A DNA stretch of 64,000 nt from Olivibacter sp. XZL3. GTDB taxonomy: Bacteria > Bacteroidota > Bacteroidia > Sphingobacteriales > Sphingobacteriaceae. Positions within the stretch are counted from its first letter, which is position 1; each line of letters opens with the position of its first letter. The position numbers were made by a program, and so were the translations under genes. This document shows positions 36,497 through 45,116 of this stretch, piece after piece. A model generated the notes under the pieces. That model had not been told where the DNA came from. It saw only the letters and a list, made by a program, of their open reading frames with translations, and ran no database searches. The stretch is taken from assembly GCF_004368405.1 (NCBI RefSeq), contig NZ_SBJH01000046.1, positions 77,077 through 141,076 on the forward strand, in the 5' to 3' direction.

Positions 36497-36711
36497 TACG
36501 TGCCGCTTTAGCAAATCCTGTGGATTCTTTGCGGAATGAATGATTTGGTTACTCGTTATTAGTTGTTAGTTATTCGCTATTCCTGAAGGACGAACAACTA
36601 ATATATTGATACTTGAATAAAAAACTATCCGTCGATTGGCGGATAGCTGCACAGCTCTGAAAAACGAATTAGTATGATTCAAAATTACTTGAAAATCGCT
36701 TGGCGGAATCT
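36497..36711 (+). repeat. ~215-bp direct repeat, left copy (permease tail, spacer and next start)
   Basis: It contains the permease end RAALANPVDSLRNE with TGA at 36541-36543 (no body upstream), the spacer, and the first 13 codons of the permease at 36674. It is about 97% identical by eye to 39015-39231, with four substitutions and a small indel. The spacer carries the hairpin TATCCGTC/GGCGGATA. Confidence 0.92.
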
Positions 36712-39061
36712 TTGGAAAAACCGAGGGTATTCGGCACTTAACATCGGAGGTCTGGCTATCGGAATGATGGCCTCCATCGTGATAACATGCTGGATTCAAA
36801 GCGAAATGACCTTCGACCGCTTTTATAGTACAACAGATCGCCTTTACCAGGTTTATAGTGAGGCAACCTTCGAAGGAAAAAAACACGCTTGGGGTAATAC
36901 CGCAGCCATTCTTGGACCAGTGTTGAAAGAAGAGCATGCTGAAGTTGAAGAGACCGTACGGATTTCTTCCCTGACTGACTTCAATGTCTTACGTGTAGGT
37001 GACAAGAAATTCATTCCCAAAGGCCTAGCAGCAGACTCTTCCTTTTTCCGCCTTTTTGATTTCAAGTTTCTCTCTGGAGACACGAGAAACCCCATAAAGT
37101 CAGTCAATGATATTGTTATTACAGCCTCTTTAGCGCAAAAATTTTTTGGAAAAGAGAACGCCGTAGGAAAGGTGATCGCTTTTGATACGCTAAGCAACAT
37201 GCTTGTTAAAGCAGTAATTGAGGACATACCTGACAATTCGCGATTTAGAGGAACGGAATATTTTTGTTCATGGCCCCTTTTAGAGCGTTTAGGTTGGGTC
37301 AGTTATTCTTCTTGGGGCGCGAACAACCATCAAACCTTCGCTCTATTGAAACCACAGGCTGACATCGCCCATGTCAACAGGAAAATTAAAAACTTGATCC
37401 AAAAGCACTCTGCAAATCAAAATCAAACGTCTATCTTCTTGCATCCCGCAAGCAAATGGAATTTATATAACCGATCCGAAAACGGAGAAATGGTCGCAGG
37501 CAGATTAAACACCGTTCGTTTATTTATTGTCATTGCTATATTTATCTTGTTAATCGCCTGCATCAATTTCACCAACCTAAGTACCGCCCAAAGTGAAAAA
37601 AGAGCGAAAGAAGTCGGTGTGAGAAAGGTCGTCGGCGCGCGCAAAAACATGCTTATTAACCAATTTTTGACAGAATCAATTCTTTTGTCCTTTATCTCGG
37701 GAGTACTCGCTATTGTACTTACAATCGTCGTATTGCCCTTTTTTAACCAGATCGTCGGCAAACAGCTTCAGGTTCCGACTGCTGATCTATCGTTTTGGTT
37801 ATTATTGGTCTCCTTTATTTTGTTAAGCGGTATACTCGCGGGTGTTTACCCTGCTTTTTTCCTCTCTTCCCTTAAACCCATAAAAACGCTAAAGGGAACT
37901 TTTGTCTCCGCAGGCTCGGTCTTTAATCCCCGCAAGGTATTGGTGGTTTTACAATTCACGTTTTCGATTACCCTTATTATCTGTACACTCATCGTCAGCA
38001 AGCAAATCCGGTATGCCCAAGAGCGAGACAGCGGCTACGATAAAAACCAGCTTATTTATACTTCATTGGCTGGCCAAACAGATAAACACTATGAAGTCAT
38101 CAAACATGAGCTTTTGAACAAAGGCGCAGCAATTGCCGTCTCTAAATCATTGGGACCAATTACTAGATATAGCAGCAACGGATGGGGCTTTAGCTGGCCC
38201 GGCAGCAAACCAGAAGATTATGATGTAGTGTTCGATCGCTTGAGCGCAGATGCCGACTTTACGAAAACAATGCAGGTCAAGCTTTTGGCAGGACGAGACA
38301 TCGATATTCAAAAATTCCCATCAGACTCAACTGCCATATTACTCAATCGCACCGCAGTGAAACGTATGGGCTTGAAAGATCCCTTAGGCGTGGAAATTGT
38401 TCAAGGTAAGGGAGAAAAGTTTGCGGAAACCTGGCATGTGGTGGGCGTTATTGAGGACTTTATCCTTACTTCTCCCTACGATCCGGTTGAGCCACTGATT
38501 GTTTGCGGTCCAAGCAGTTGGTTCAATTACATGCATATCCGCTTAAATCCAGCAAATTCGATCCGCAAAAACATGGAACTAAGCGAACAGGTTTTTAACC
38601 GGTACAATCCAAATTATCCATTTGAGTACACGTTCGCTGATGAGGCTTATGCAGAGAAGTTCAAAAATGAACAGTTTACTGCCAACTTAACGGCTATATT
38701 TTCCGCTTTAGCTATTTTAATCGCCTGTTTGGGACTTTTCGGTCTAGCAGCCTTCACTACGCAACAACGTTCAAAGGAAATTGGTATCCGTAAAGTATTA
38801 GGAGCTTCCGCAACAACCATCACCTTACTCATTTCAAAGGGCTTCGTACAATTGGTTATGATCGCTTTTTTGATCTCCATGCCTATCGCTTGGTGGACAA
38901 TGAGCAAATGGTTGAATAGCTTTAGTTATCGAATCGAAATACAGGGACTGGTTTTCCTCATAACGGGAACGCTTTCTTTCGCAATTGTAATCTTGACCGT
39001 TGGTTATCAAGTTATACGTGCCGCTTTAGCAAATCCTGTAGATTCTTTGCGGAATGAATGA
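36674..39061 (+). CDS. ABC transporter permease, double MacB-PCD/FtsX
   Basis: 795 residues starting MIQNYLKIAWRNLWKN. Coupling motifs are KEVGVRKVVGA and [12 protein letters not shown]-terminus NPVDSLRNE. The whole gene lies between two ~216-bp direct repeats, and its first 13 codons are the same as those of the next permease at 39194, so the pair looks like a product of unequal crossing-over. The periplasmic cores differ clearly from those of 39194, so this is not a recent whole-gene duplication. It is transcribed from module E together with 39194. Confidence 0.93.
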   Translation: MIQNYLKIAWRNLWKNRGYSALNIGGLAIGMMASIVITCWIQSEMTFDRFYSTTDRLYQVYSEATFEGKKHAWGNTAAILGPVLKEEHAEVEETVRISSLTDFNVLRVGDKKFIPKGLAADSSFFRLFDFKFLSGDTRNPIKSVNDIVITASLAQKFFGKENAVGKVIAFDTLSNMLVKAVIEDIPDNSRFRGTEYFCSWPLLERLGWVSYSSWGANNHQTFALLKPQADIAHVNRKIKNLIQKHSANQNQTSIFLHPASKWNLYNRSENGEMVAGRLNTVRLFIVIAIFILLIACINFTNLSTAQSEKRAKEVGVRKVVGARKNMLINQFLTESILLSFISGVLAIVLTIVVLPFFNQIVGKQLQVPTADLSFWLLLVSFILLSGILAGVYPAFFLSSLKPIKTLKGTFVSAGSVFNPRKVLVVLQFTFSITLIICTLIVSKQIRYAQERDSGYDKNQLIYTSLAGQTDKHYEVIKHELLNKGAAIAVSKSLGPITRYSSNGWGFSWPGSKPEDYDVVFDRLSADADFTKTMQVKLLAGRDIDIQKFPSDSTAILLNRTAVKRMGLKDPLGVEIVQGKGEKFAETWHVVGVIEDFILTSPYDPVEPLIVCGPSSWFNYMHIRLNPANSIRKNMELSEQVFNRYNPNYPFEYTFADEAYAEKFKNEQFTANLTAIFSALAILIACLGLFGLAAFTTQQRSKEIGIRKVLGASATTITLLISKGFVQLVMIAFLISMPIAWWTMSKWLNSFSYRIEIQGLVFLITGTLSFAIVILTVGYQVIRAALANPVDSLRNE

Positions 39062-39231
39062 TTTGGTTACTCGTTATTAGTTGTTAGTTATTCGCTATTC
39101 CTGCAAAGGGCGAACAACTAATATATTGATACTTGAATCAAAAACCATCCGTCGATTGGCGGATAGCTGCACAGCTCTGAAAAACGAATTAATATGATTC
39201 AAAATTACTTGAAAATCGCTTGGCGGAATCT
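39015..39231 (+). repeat. ~217-bp direct repeat, right copy
   Basis: End of the permease at 36674, its spacer, and the first 13 codons of the permease at 39194. The partner is 36497-36711. Recombination between the copies would remove exactly one permease gene and keep an intact reading frame. Confidence 0.92.
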
Positions 39232-41587
39232 GCGCCGAAACCCTGTACAAGCATCTGTTCATATTATCGGTCTTTCTATCGGCATTAGCGTCACTCTCTT
39301 CGTTGCCCTATGGGTGTGGGATGAGCTTTCATTTGACAAACAACACAAGCATTACGAACGCATTGCGAAGGTGGCCCTTACCACGCGACAGCATCACGAA
39401 CTGCATACATCAACCTTGGTTGCTGCACCGCTGGCGGAAGGCTTACGAACGACCTTTAAGAATCAATTTGAATCAGTTGCTCTGGCACGTGTTACCGGTG
39501 AGCATGTACTCCGCTTTGACGAGCAGATCCTGAAGGCGACTGGTAAATTCATTGAAGCTGAAGGAACGGCTATCTTACCAATGGTAATGTTAGGAGGGAT
39601 CCGAAACGGACTCCAAAAGCCAAATAACATCATGCTTTCGGAAAGCATGGCGAGGGCAATATTCGGGAACCTAGACCCTATCGGAAAAGTAATCAAGATC
39701 GATGATACCATGCTCGCATCCGTCAGCGGTGTTTATGAAGACTTTCCCCATAATTCCAGCTTTTACGGCGTAAAACACCTCCTTCCGTGGGCACTTCTGA
39801 CGGCTTCCAACAAAGATTTCAAGCGCCTTGAAACAAGCTGGGAATTCAACTGGTTCGAAGTCCTGGTTGCTTTAAATCCGGCAACAACGATGGAAAAAGC
39901 CTCTGCTGAAATCAAAAACTTTCAACGTCACGTTTTAAAAGACCAACCGGAACGGTCTACCGAGCTGCCGACCTTAAGCCTGTACCCGATGGAACAATGG
40001 CACCTCTATAACGAGTGGGAAAATGGCAAACCGACAGCGGGCATGCTAAAATTTGTCCGCCTTTTTGCTTTGATCGGTCTTTTTGTTCTGCTCTTAGCCT
40101 GCGTTAACTTTATCAACCTAAGTACCGCCAACGCACAGAAACGTGCGAAGGAAGTCGGCGTGCGGAAAGCAATCGGTTCAGATCAGAAGCAGTTAATGCT
40201 TCAATTTCTCTGTGAATCCGTTTTCATCACCGGTCTTGCTTACGTGTTGGCCTTAGTTTTGGTGTCCTTCGGCCTGCCATACTTCAACACCTTTGCGGAG
40301 AAATCGCTTCATTTACCCGTTAACAAGCTCAATTTTCACTTTCTGGGGATGGCTTTTGTCCTATGTGTCGGTATACTGGCCGGAACATATCCGGCGCTTG
40401 TTCTGGCATCGTTTTCTCCAATCAGCAGCCTTAGAAATGTGAAAATTCCGCAAAGTGGATTCCAGCTGCGCCAAGTTTTAATTGTTTTTCAATTTACGGT
40501 TACCGCCGTGTTGATGATCGGAACGTATGTGATCCACCAACAAATTAATCATGCAAAAAACCGACCGGTAGGATATAACCGGAACGACTTGATCAGTTTT
40601 CATCTGAACAAATTTAACGGGACAAACGAAGCCTTACATCGTGATCTATTGGCGACAGGTGTCCTTACCTCGACTTGCCAAGCCACAAGTCCGGCAACAG
40701 ACGTATGGTCGCATACATCCGGTTTTCATTGGGAAGGAAAAACGGCGGGTTTCAAAGACGATTTTTCTTTATTGGCAGTGTCCCCCAGTTACGGCAAAAC
40801 CTTAGGCTGGGAAATAGTCGACGGACGGGATTTTTCCAAAGATTTTCTCAGTGACTCCCTTGGAATTATCGTTAACGAAAGCGCTGTAAAATATATGGGA
40901 ATCAAAGACCCCATCGGGAAGACCGTGCAGTGGAAGGATGAGACCTTTAATAACGGCAGCTATACCATTATCGGTGTGATTAAAGACATGGTCATGCAAT
41001 CACCCTATGAGCCCGTTCATCAAACGATTTATTTTATGCAGCCTGCAGCTAATTTTCTCATTGCGCGTTTAAAACCCGGCATTCCGGTTCAGGATGCCTT
41101 ACAAAAAATCCGAACCGTATTCCGCCAGCATATACCAAATCAAGCGTTCGATGTTCGCTTTGTTCAGGAGGAATTTGACCGTAAATTCTCTTTTGAAGAA
41201 AAGGTTGGCGACCTAGCCTTCATTTCTACGTTACTCACTTTATTCATCAGCTGTTTGGGTATACACGGACTTATGACGCTGCTTAGCGTCCAGCGTGCGA
41301 AGGAGATCGGGATTCGCAAAGTATTGGGAGCTGCTCTTAGCGATGTATTGATTCTGCTGTCTAAAGACTTTGTCAGGCTAGTGCTGATTGCGGTGCTCAT
41401 TGCATCGCCGATAGCCTGGTGGGCCATGAAAAAATGGTTGGAAGACTTTACCTATCGTGTAGAAATACAGTGGTGGGTCTTTATGCTTGCTGGAATATTC
41501 GCTTTGGTCATCTCTCTACTCACAGTTTGCATTCAAGCTATCAGAGCCGCTTTGGCTAATCCTGTAGATTCTTTGCGGAATGAATGA
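39194..41587 (+). CDS. ABC transporter permease, double MacB-PCD/FtsX
   Basis: 797 residues starting MIQNYLKIAWRNLRRN. The first coupling motif is KEVGVRKAIGS, the second [11 protein letters not shown]; the C-terminus is NPVDSLRNE. The first helix holds GLSIGISVTLFVALWVW. There are no dyads between it and the preceding permease, so it depends on module E. The spacer downstream is again of array type and leads into module F. Confidence 0.93.
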   Translation: MIQNYLKIAWRNLRRNPVQASVHIIGLSIGISVTLFVALWVWDELSFDKQHKHYERIAKVALTTRQHHELHTSTLVAAPLAEGLRTTFKNQFESVALARVTGEHVLRFDEQILKATGKFIEAEGTAILPMVMLGGIRNGLQKPNNIMLSESMARAIFGNLDPIGKVIKIDDTMLASVSGVYEDFPHNSSFYGVKHLLPWALLTASNKDFKRLETSWEFNWFEVLVALNPATTMEKASAEIKNFQRHVLKDQPERSTELPTLSLYPMEQWHLYNEWENGKPTAGMLKFVRLFALIGLFVLLLACVNFINLSTANAQKRAKEVGVRKAIGSDQKQLMLQFLCESVFITGLAYVLALVLVSFGLPYFNTFAEKSLHLPVNKLNFHFLGMAFVLCVGILAGTYPALVLASFSPISSLRNVKIPQSGFQLRQVLIVFQFTVTAVLMIGTYVIHQQINHAKNRPVGYNRNDLISFHLNKFNGTNEALHRDLLATGVLTSTCQATSPATDVWSHTSGFHWEGKTAGFKDDFSLLAVSPSYGKTLGWEIVDGRDFSKDFLSDSLGIIVNESAVKYMGIKDPIGKTVQWKDETFNNGSYTIIGVIKDMVMQSPYEPVHQTIYFMQPAANFLIARLKPGIPVQDALQKIRTVFRQHIPNQAFDVRFVQEEFDRKFSFEEKVGDLAFISTLLTLFISCLGIHGLMTLLSVQRAKEIGIRKVLGAALSDVLILLSKDFVRLVLIAVLIASPIAWWAMKKWLEDFTYRVEIQWWVFMLAGIFALVISLLTVCIQAIRAALANPVDSLRNE

Positions 41588-41716
41588 TTTGATTGCTGGC
41601 TTTTCGCTATCGGTTAATCACGCCGTCTTTCCGTGAAGACATTGATCCAAAGACTGGAAGTATATATACGCTAGCCAGAACTAATCACGAATAACGATGA
41701 ACCAACAACTATTTAC

Positions 41717-41822
41717 TGTCCGTTTCCGAACACTTGCTGTGCAGTATCGAACAACAGAAAAAAAGGAGAACAATCCAAACGATTAATAATCAACATTTTG
41801 TATTTTTTGGTTTCATTTATGC
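41717..41822 (+). promoter_or_regulatory. Module F: paired dyads plus sigma-54-type promoter
   Basis: Dyads at 41717-41732 (TGTCCG-TTTC-CGAACA) and 41738-41753 (TGTGCA-GTAT-CGAACA), 21 bp apart. TTTTGGTTTCATTTATGCC has GG at 41809-41810 and GC at 41821-41822, exact GG-N10-GC. The gap is 56 bp. It precedes the permease at 41961 and the ABC ATPase, and so links the ATPase to this regulon. Confidence 0.75.
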
Positions 41823-41960
41823 CTGTTTTGGTACGATTGGTTATAAATGAGGGCTTTGGGTAGGCCATAGACCTACTCTTAGCTTTTTTAAGCTATTCGC
41901 TATAAGTACGAAGTTCTAAAAACCTTATAACGTAAAACGTACAACTTATGACAACAAAAT

Positions 41961-44351
41961 ATGAACACCAATAACCTAAAGATCGCATGGAGAGCAGCTT
42001 GGAAATCCAAGCTGTTTACTGCGCTTAATGTTTTTGGCCTGGCCATAGGATTTGCGGGTTTTATTTTGGCTTATGCGTATATCAACAGGGAAGGCAGTTA
42101 CGACAGGTGGAATCCCAACTATGAAAACATCTATCTTATCGGTTTAATCGATAAAGAAAACGCTTCCGATTATACCCCCGCTGCACTTGCTCCGGCATTA
42201 AAGGCTGCGATACCTGAAATCGAAACCATCGGACGCGTTGCAAGAGCCCCTTTTGAAACTCCTTTTATTTCGGAAAACGATATGTTCTTTGTCAAGAACT
42301 GGTTGGGCGCCGACCGTACAATAGCGGACATTTTTGCTATAAATATAGACGATCTATCAATCGCTCGTTCGCCGGAGAAATCAATAGGATTGCTCTCCGC
42401 CGAAGTAGGTCAAACACTGTTCCCTGACGAAGATCAAGCAGGTTTTAATGTCCCCAAGAGGGTATCCTTGGTGAACGAGCAGAGCGGTGTTTTCGAAAAT
42501 ATCCACGGGATCAGCAAGCCCCGCCTCTTGTCGAATTTTGAATACGATTACATCGGTTTTAGAGAAGACATCGCAGAAGGAAAAGGGGATGGCGATAACA
42601 ATGTTTATCAAACCTATATGCTCGTTAAACCTGAAACGAAGATTAAAGCGCTCACCCATAAAATAAATACCATCTATCAAAATAATATCGCTAAACAACG
42701 AGAAACTAAAAGCTCAACACGTTCCGAAGCCAGCATTTACCTAGATCCCTTGAAAAATCTCCACCTGCGTCCAAAGAATGGTTCCGATACAGGATACAAG
42801 ATCGTTTGGACCTTGGGTGTTCTTTCTGCCGTCATCTTGCTATTGGCATGCATTAATTTTGCTAATTTGATGTTAGTACAGGCTCAAAAACGATTTAAAG
42901 AAATCGGCTTGAAAAAAGTGTTCGGTGTTTCCCGAAACCGCTTAGCTATTCAATTTCTGATTGAAGTATTCGTACAATGCCTTCTTGCAGCAGCTATTGC
43001 CTGCCTTTTGACCCGTACGAGCTGGGATGCAATGAGCACCTATTTCGGATATGACTTTACCTCCTTCGCTTTTAACCGCAGCGTGCTTTTTCAACTGGGT
43101 ACTGCCGTCCTGATAGCCACATTGCTTTCAGGCGCGTACCCCGCCTATATCTTGTCGGGTTATCATCCCATTACCATTATTAAAGGTCAATTCCGGAATG
43201 GGACACGTTCCTTTACCTTAAGAAGCGCCTTGCTTGCATTTCAATTCATCATCGCTTTCGTTTTTATCAGCGCTATGCTCGTTATCAACAAGCAAATGAA
43301 TTTTATGGAAAAAAGTGATAAGGGATTTAATGTAGACCATATAGTGCGCGTTAAAAACCTTGCGGTCTTCAACAGACCCTCTCAATTTACAGCAGTTAGA
43401 AATCGGATAAAAGCCATTCCCGGTATAGAGGGAGTTACTGTGACAACGAATTATCCGGGCGGGGTCGCACCAAGCAACGAAGAATTTACTTACATGGATA
43501 AAAAATACCCGATGGACCACATCGGTGTCGACTTCGATTATTTTGAAACCCTAAATATGGATCTGTTGATGGGTCGAACGTTCTCCGCATCCTTTCTGTC
43601 GGATACCACCCAATCCATTGTCATCAATGAATCGGCCGCTCAACGTTTAGGAATAAAGCAGCTGAACAAGGAAAAGATCAGTATCTGCGATCAGCCCTAT
43701 ACCATCATAGGCATTATAAAAGACAGTAAAATGCAAGGGTTCGAGCAACTGATAAAACCCACAGCCTATACACTACAAACGAAGTGCAGTTATCCAAACC
43801 ACCCTTTTAAATCTGATATTTTAGTAAAAGTGAATGGAAACAGCATTCACTCGACCCTACAAAGGCTGGAAAAACAATGGTCATCTATCAATAAATTGGA
43901 TGGAAAGTACTTTATTTACGACTTTCTTGATCAGCAATACGCCGCACTCTATGCCAAACAGGAACAATTGGGCCAAGCTTTTACCGCATTTTCCGCCTTG
44001 GTGATGATGGTGGCACTGCTGGGTCTATTCAGTATGTCCGCCTTCGCCATTAACCTGCGTGAAAAAGAAGTAAGTATACGGAAAATCTTAGGAGCCAATA
44101 CCAGACAGCTCTTCCTTTTGCTGAATAAGCCCTTCATTCAGCTAATAGGTTTAGCTATTTTGGTTGCTACGCCTGTCGCTTGGTGGTGTGCAAATAAATG
44201 GTTAGAGGGTTTCGCCTATCGCATTCAGCTATCTTGGTGGATTTTTAGTGTGGGCGCGGCATTAACCTTATTGTTAGCCATTATTACGATCAGTTATCAA
44301 GCGATAAAAGCTTCTATTGTCAATCCTGCAGATACATTAAGAAATGAATGA
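41961..44351 (+). CDS. ABC transporter permease, double MacB-PCD/FtsX (divergent, next to the ATPase)
   Basis: 796 residues starting MNTNNLKIAWRAAWKSK. Both coupling motifs differ from the others: KEIGLKKVFGV (~312) and KEVSIRKILGA (~701). The C-terminus is NPADTLRNE instead of NPVDSLRNE. The periplasmic cores also differ (GLIDKENASDYTPAAL; CDQPYTIIGIIKDSKM). It is the permease directly upstream of the ABC ATPase, behind module F, so it may be the original partner of that ATPase and the ancestral type of the array. Confidence 0.92.
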   Translation: MNTNNLKIAWRAAWKSKLFTALNVFGLAIGFAGFILAYAYINREGSYDRWNPNYENIYLIGLIDKENASDYTPAALAPALKAAIPEIETIGRVARAPFETPFISENDMFFVKNWLGADRTIADIFAINIDDLSIARSPEKSIGLLSAEVGQTLFPDEDQAGFNVPKRVSLVNEQSGVFENIHGISKPRLLSNFEYDYIGFREDIAEGKGDGDNNVYQTYMLVKPETKIKALTHKINTIYQNNIAKQRETKSSTRSEASIYLDPLKNLHLRPKNGSDTGYKIVWTLGVLSAVILLLACINFANLMLVQAQKRFKEIGLKKVFGVSRNRLAIQFLIEVFVQCLLAAAIACLLTRTSWDAMSTYFGYDFTSFAFNRSVLFQLGTAVLIATLLSGAYPAYILSGYHPITIIKGQFRNGTRSFTLRSALLAFQFIIAFVFISAMLVINKQMNFMEKSDKGFNVDHIVRVKNLAVFNRPSQFTAVRNRIKAIPGIEGVTVTTNYPGGVAPSNEEFTYMDKKYPMDHIGVDFDYFETLNMDLLMGRTFSASFLSDTTQSIVINESAAQRLGIKQLNKEKISICDQPYTIIGIIKDSKMQGFEQLIKPTAYTLQTKCSYPNHPFKSDILVKVNGNSIHSTLQRLEKQWSSINKLDGKYFIYDFLDQQYAALYAKQEQLGQAFTAFSALVMMVALLGLFSMSAFAINLREKEVSIRKILGANTRQLFLLLNKPFIQLIGLAILVATPVAWWCANKWLEGFAYRIQLSWWIFSVGAALTLLLAIITISYQAIKASIVNPADTLRNE

Positions 44352-44448
44352 CATTGTGAAGCCTAAAGGAGTGGGATGCGGTTTCGGTATAAAGAAGTTT
44401 TTTACCTTTTTAATTTTAACTTTTAATCTTTAATTTTCAAAAAAAACG

Positions 44449-45114
44449 ATGATTCAACTGAGCAATATTTTCAAATGGTATAACGTGGGCGGCAACCGTT
44501 CATTTGTGTTAAAAGATGTTAACCTCACGATCAATGAAGGAGAATTTGTATCCATTATGGGCCCTTCCGGGTCAGGGAAATCGACATTATTGCATGTTTT
44601 AGGATTACTCGACGAGCCGAACGAAGGCAGCTATCAATTCCTTGGTGAAGAAGTTTTGCGCCTAAAGGAAAAGCAACGTGCTGCGCTCTATAAAGAGCAT
44701 ATCGGTTTTGTATTCCAAGCCTACCATTTGATTGATGAGCTCACTGTTTACGAAAATATTGAAACCCCGTTGATTTACAAAAATCTAAAGGGTAGCGAGC
44801 GAAAAGCTATTGTAGCGGATTTAATAGACCGTTTCGGAATTGTGGGCAAAAAAGACCTTTTCCCTTCCCAGCTTTCCGGCGGTCAGCAACAACTCGTCGG
44901 CATCGCGCGCGCCTTGGCCACTACACCCAAATTATTGCTGGCAGATGAACCCACGGGTAATTTAAACTCGAAACAGGGAGAGGAAATTATGGCTCTATTT
45001 AAACAACTGAACGAAGAGGATGGCGTCACAATTATACAGGTTACCCATTCGGAGAAAAATGCCGAATATGGTAACCGGATTATCGAGCTGTTGGACGGAC
45101 AAATTGTAAAATAA
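44449..45114 (+). CDS. ABC transporter ATPase, LolD/MacB type
   Basis: 221 residues, a single nucleotide-binding domain. Walker A is GPSGSGKSTLL (~39-49), the Q-loop FVFQAYHLIDELTVYENIE (~87-105), the signature LSGGQQQLVGIARAL (~143-157), Walker B LLLADEPTGNL (~163-173) and the switch His in VTHSEKNAEYG. It belongs to the MacB/LolD/FtsE branch that works with FtsX-type permeases to extrude substrates or power periplasmic work. It is the only ATPase in the window, so it probably serves many of the permeases. It starts 97 bp after the permease at 41961, with no terminator seen between. Its stop is 2 bp from that of the convergent lipase. Confidence 0.94.
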   Translation: MIQLSNIFKWYNVGGNRSFVLKDVNLTINEGEFVSIMGPSGSGKSTLLHVLGLLDEPNEGSYQFLGEEVLRLKEKQRAALYKEHIGFVFQAYHLIDELTVYENIETPLIYKNLKGSERKAIVADLIDRFGIVGKKDLFPSQLSGGQQQLVGIARALATTPKLLLADEPTGNLNSKQGEEIMALFKQLNEEDGVTIIQVTHSEKNAEYGNRIIELLDGQIVK

Positions 45115-45116
45115 GC

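Noticed and set aside
41820..41845. A second TTTTGGTACGATTGG element after module F as an alternative promoter
   Set aside because: There is no G at the correct -12 spacing, and the first TTGG-N10-GC has the correct distance to the dyads.
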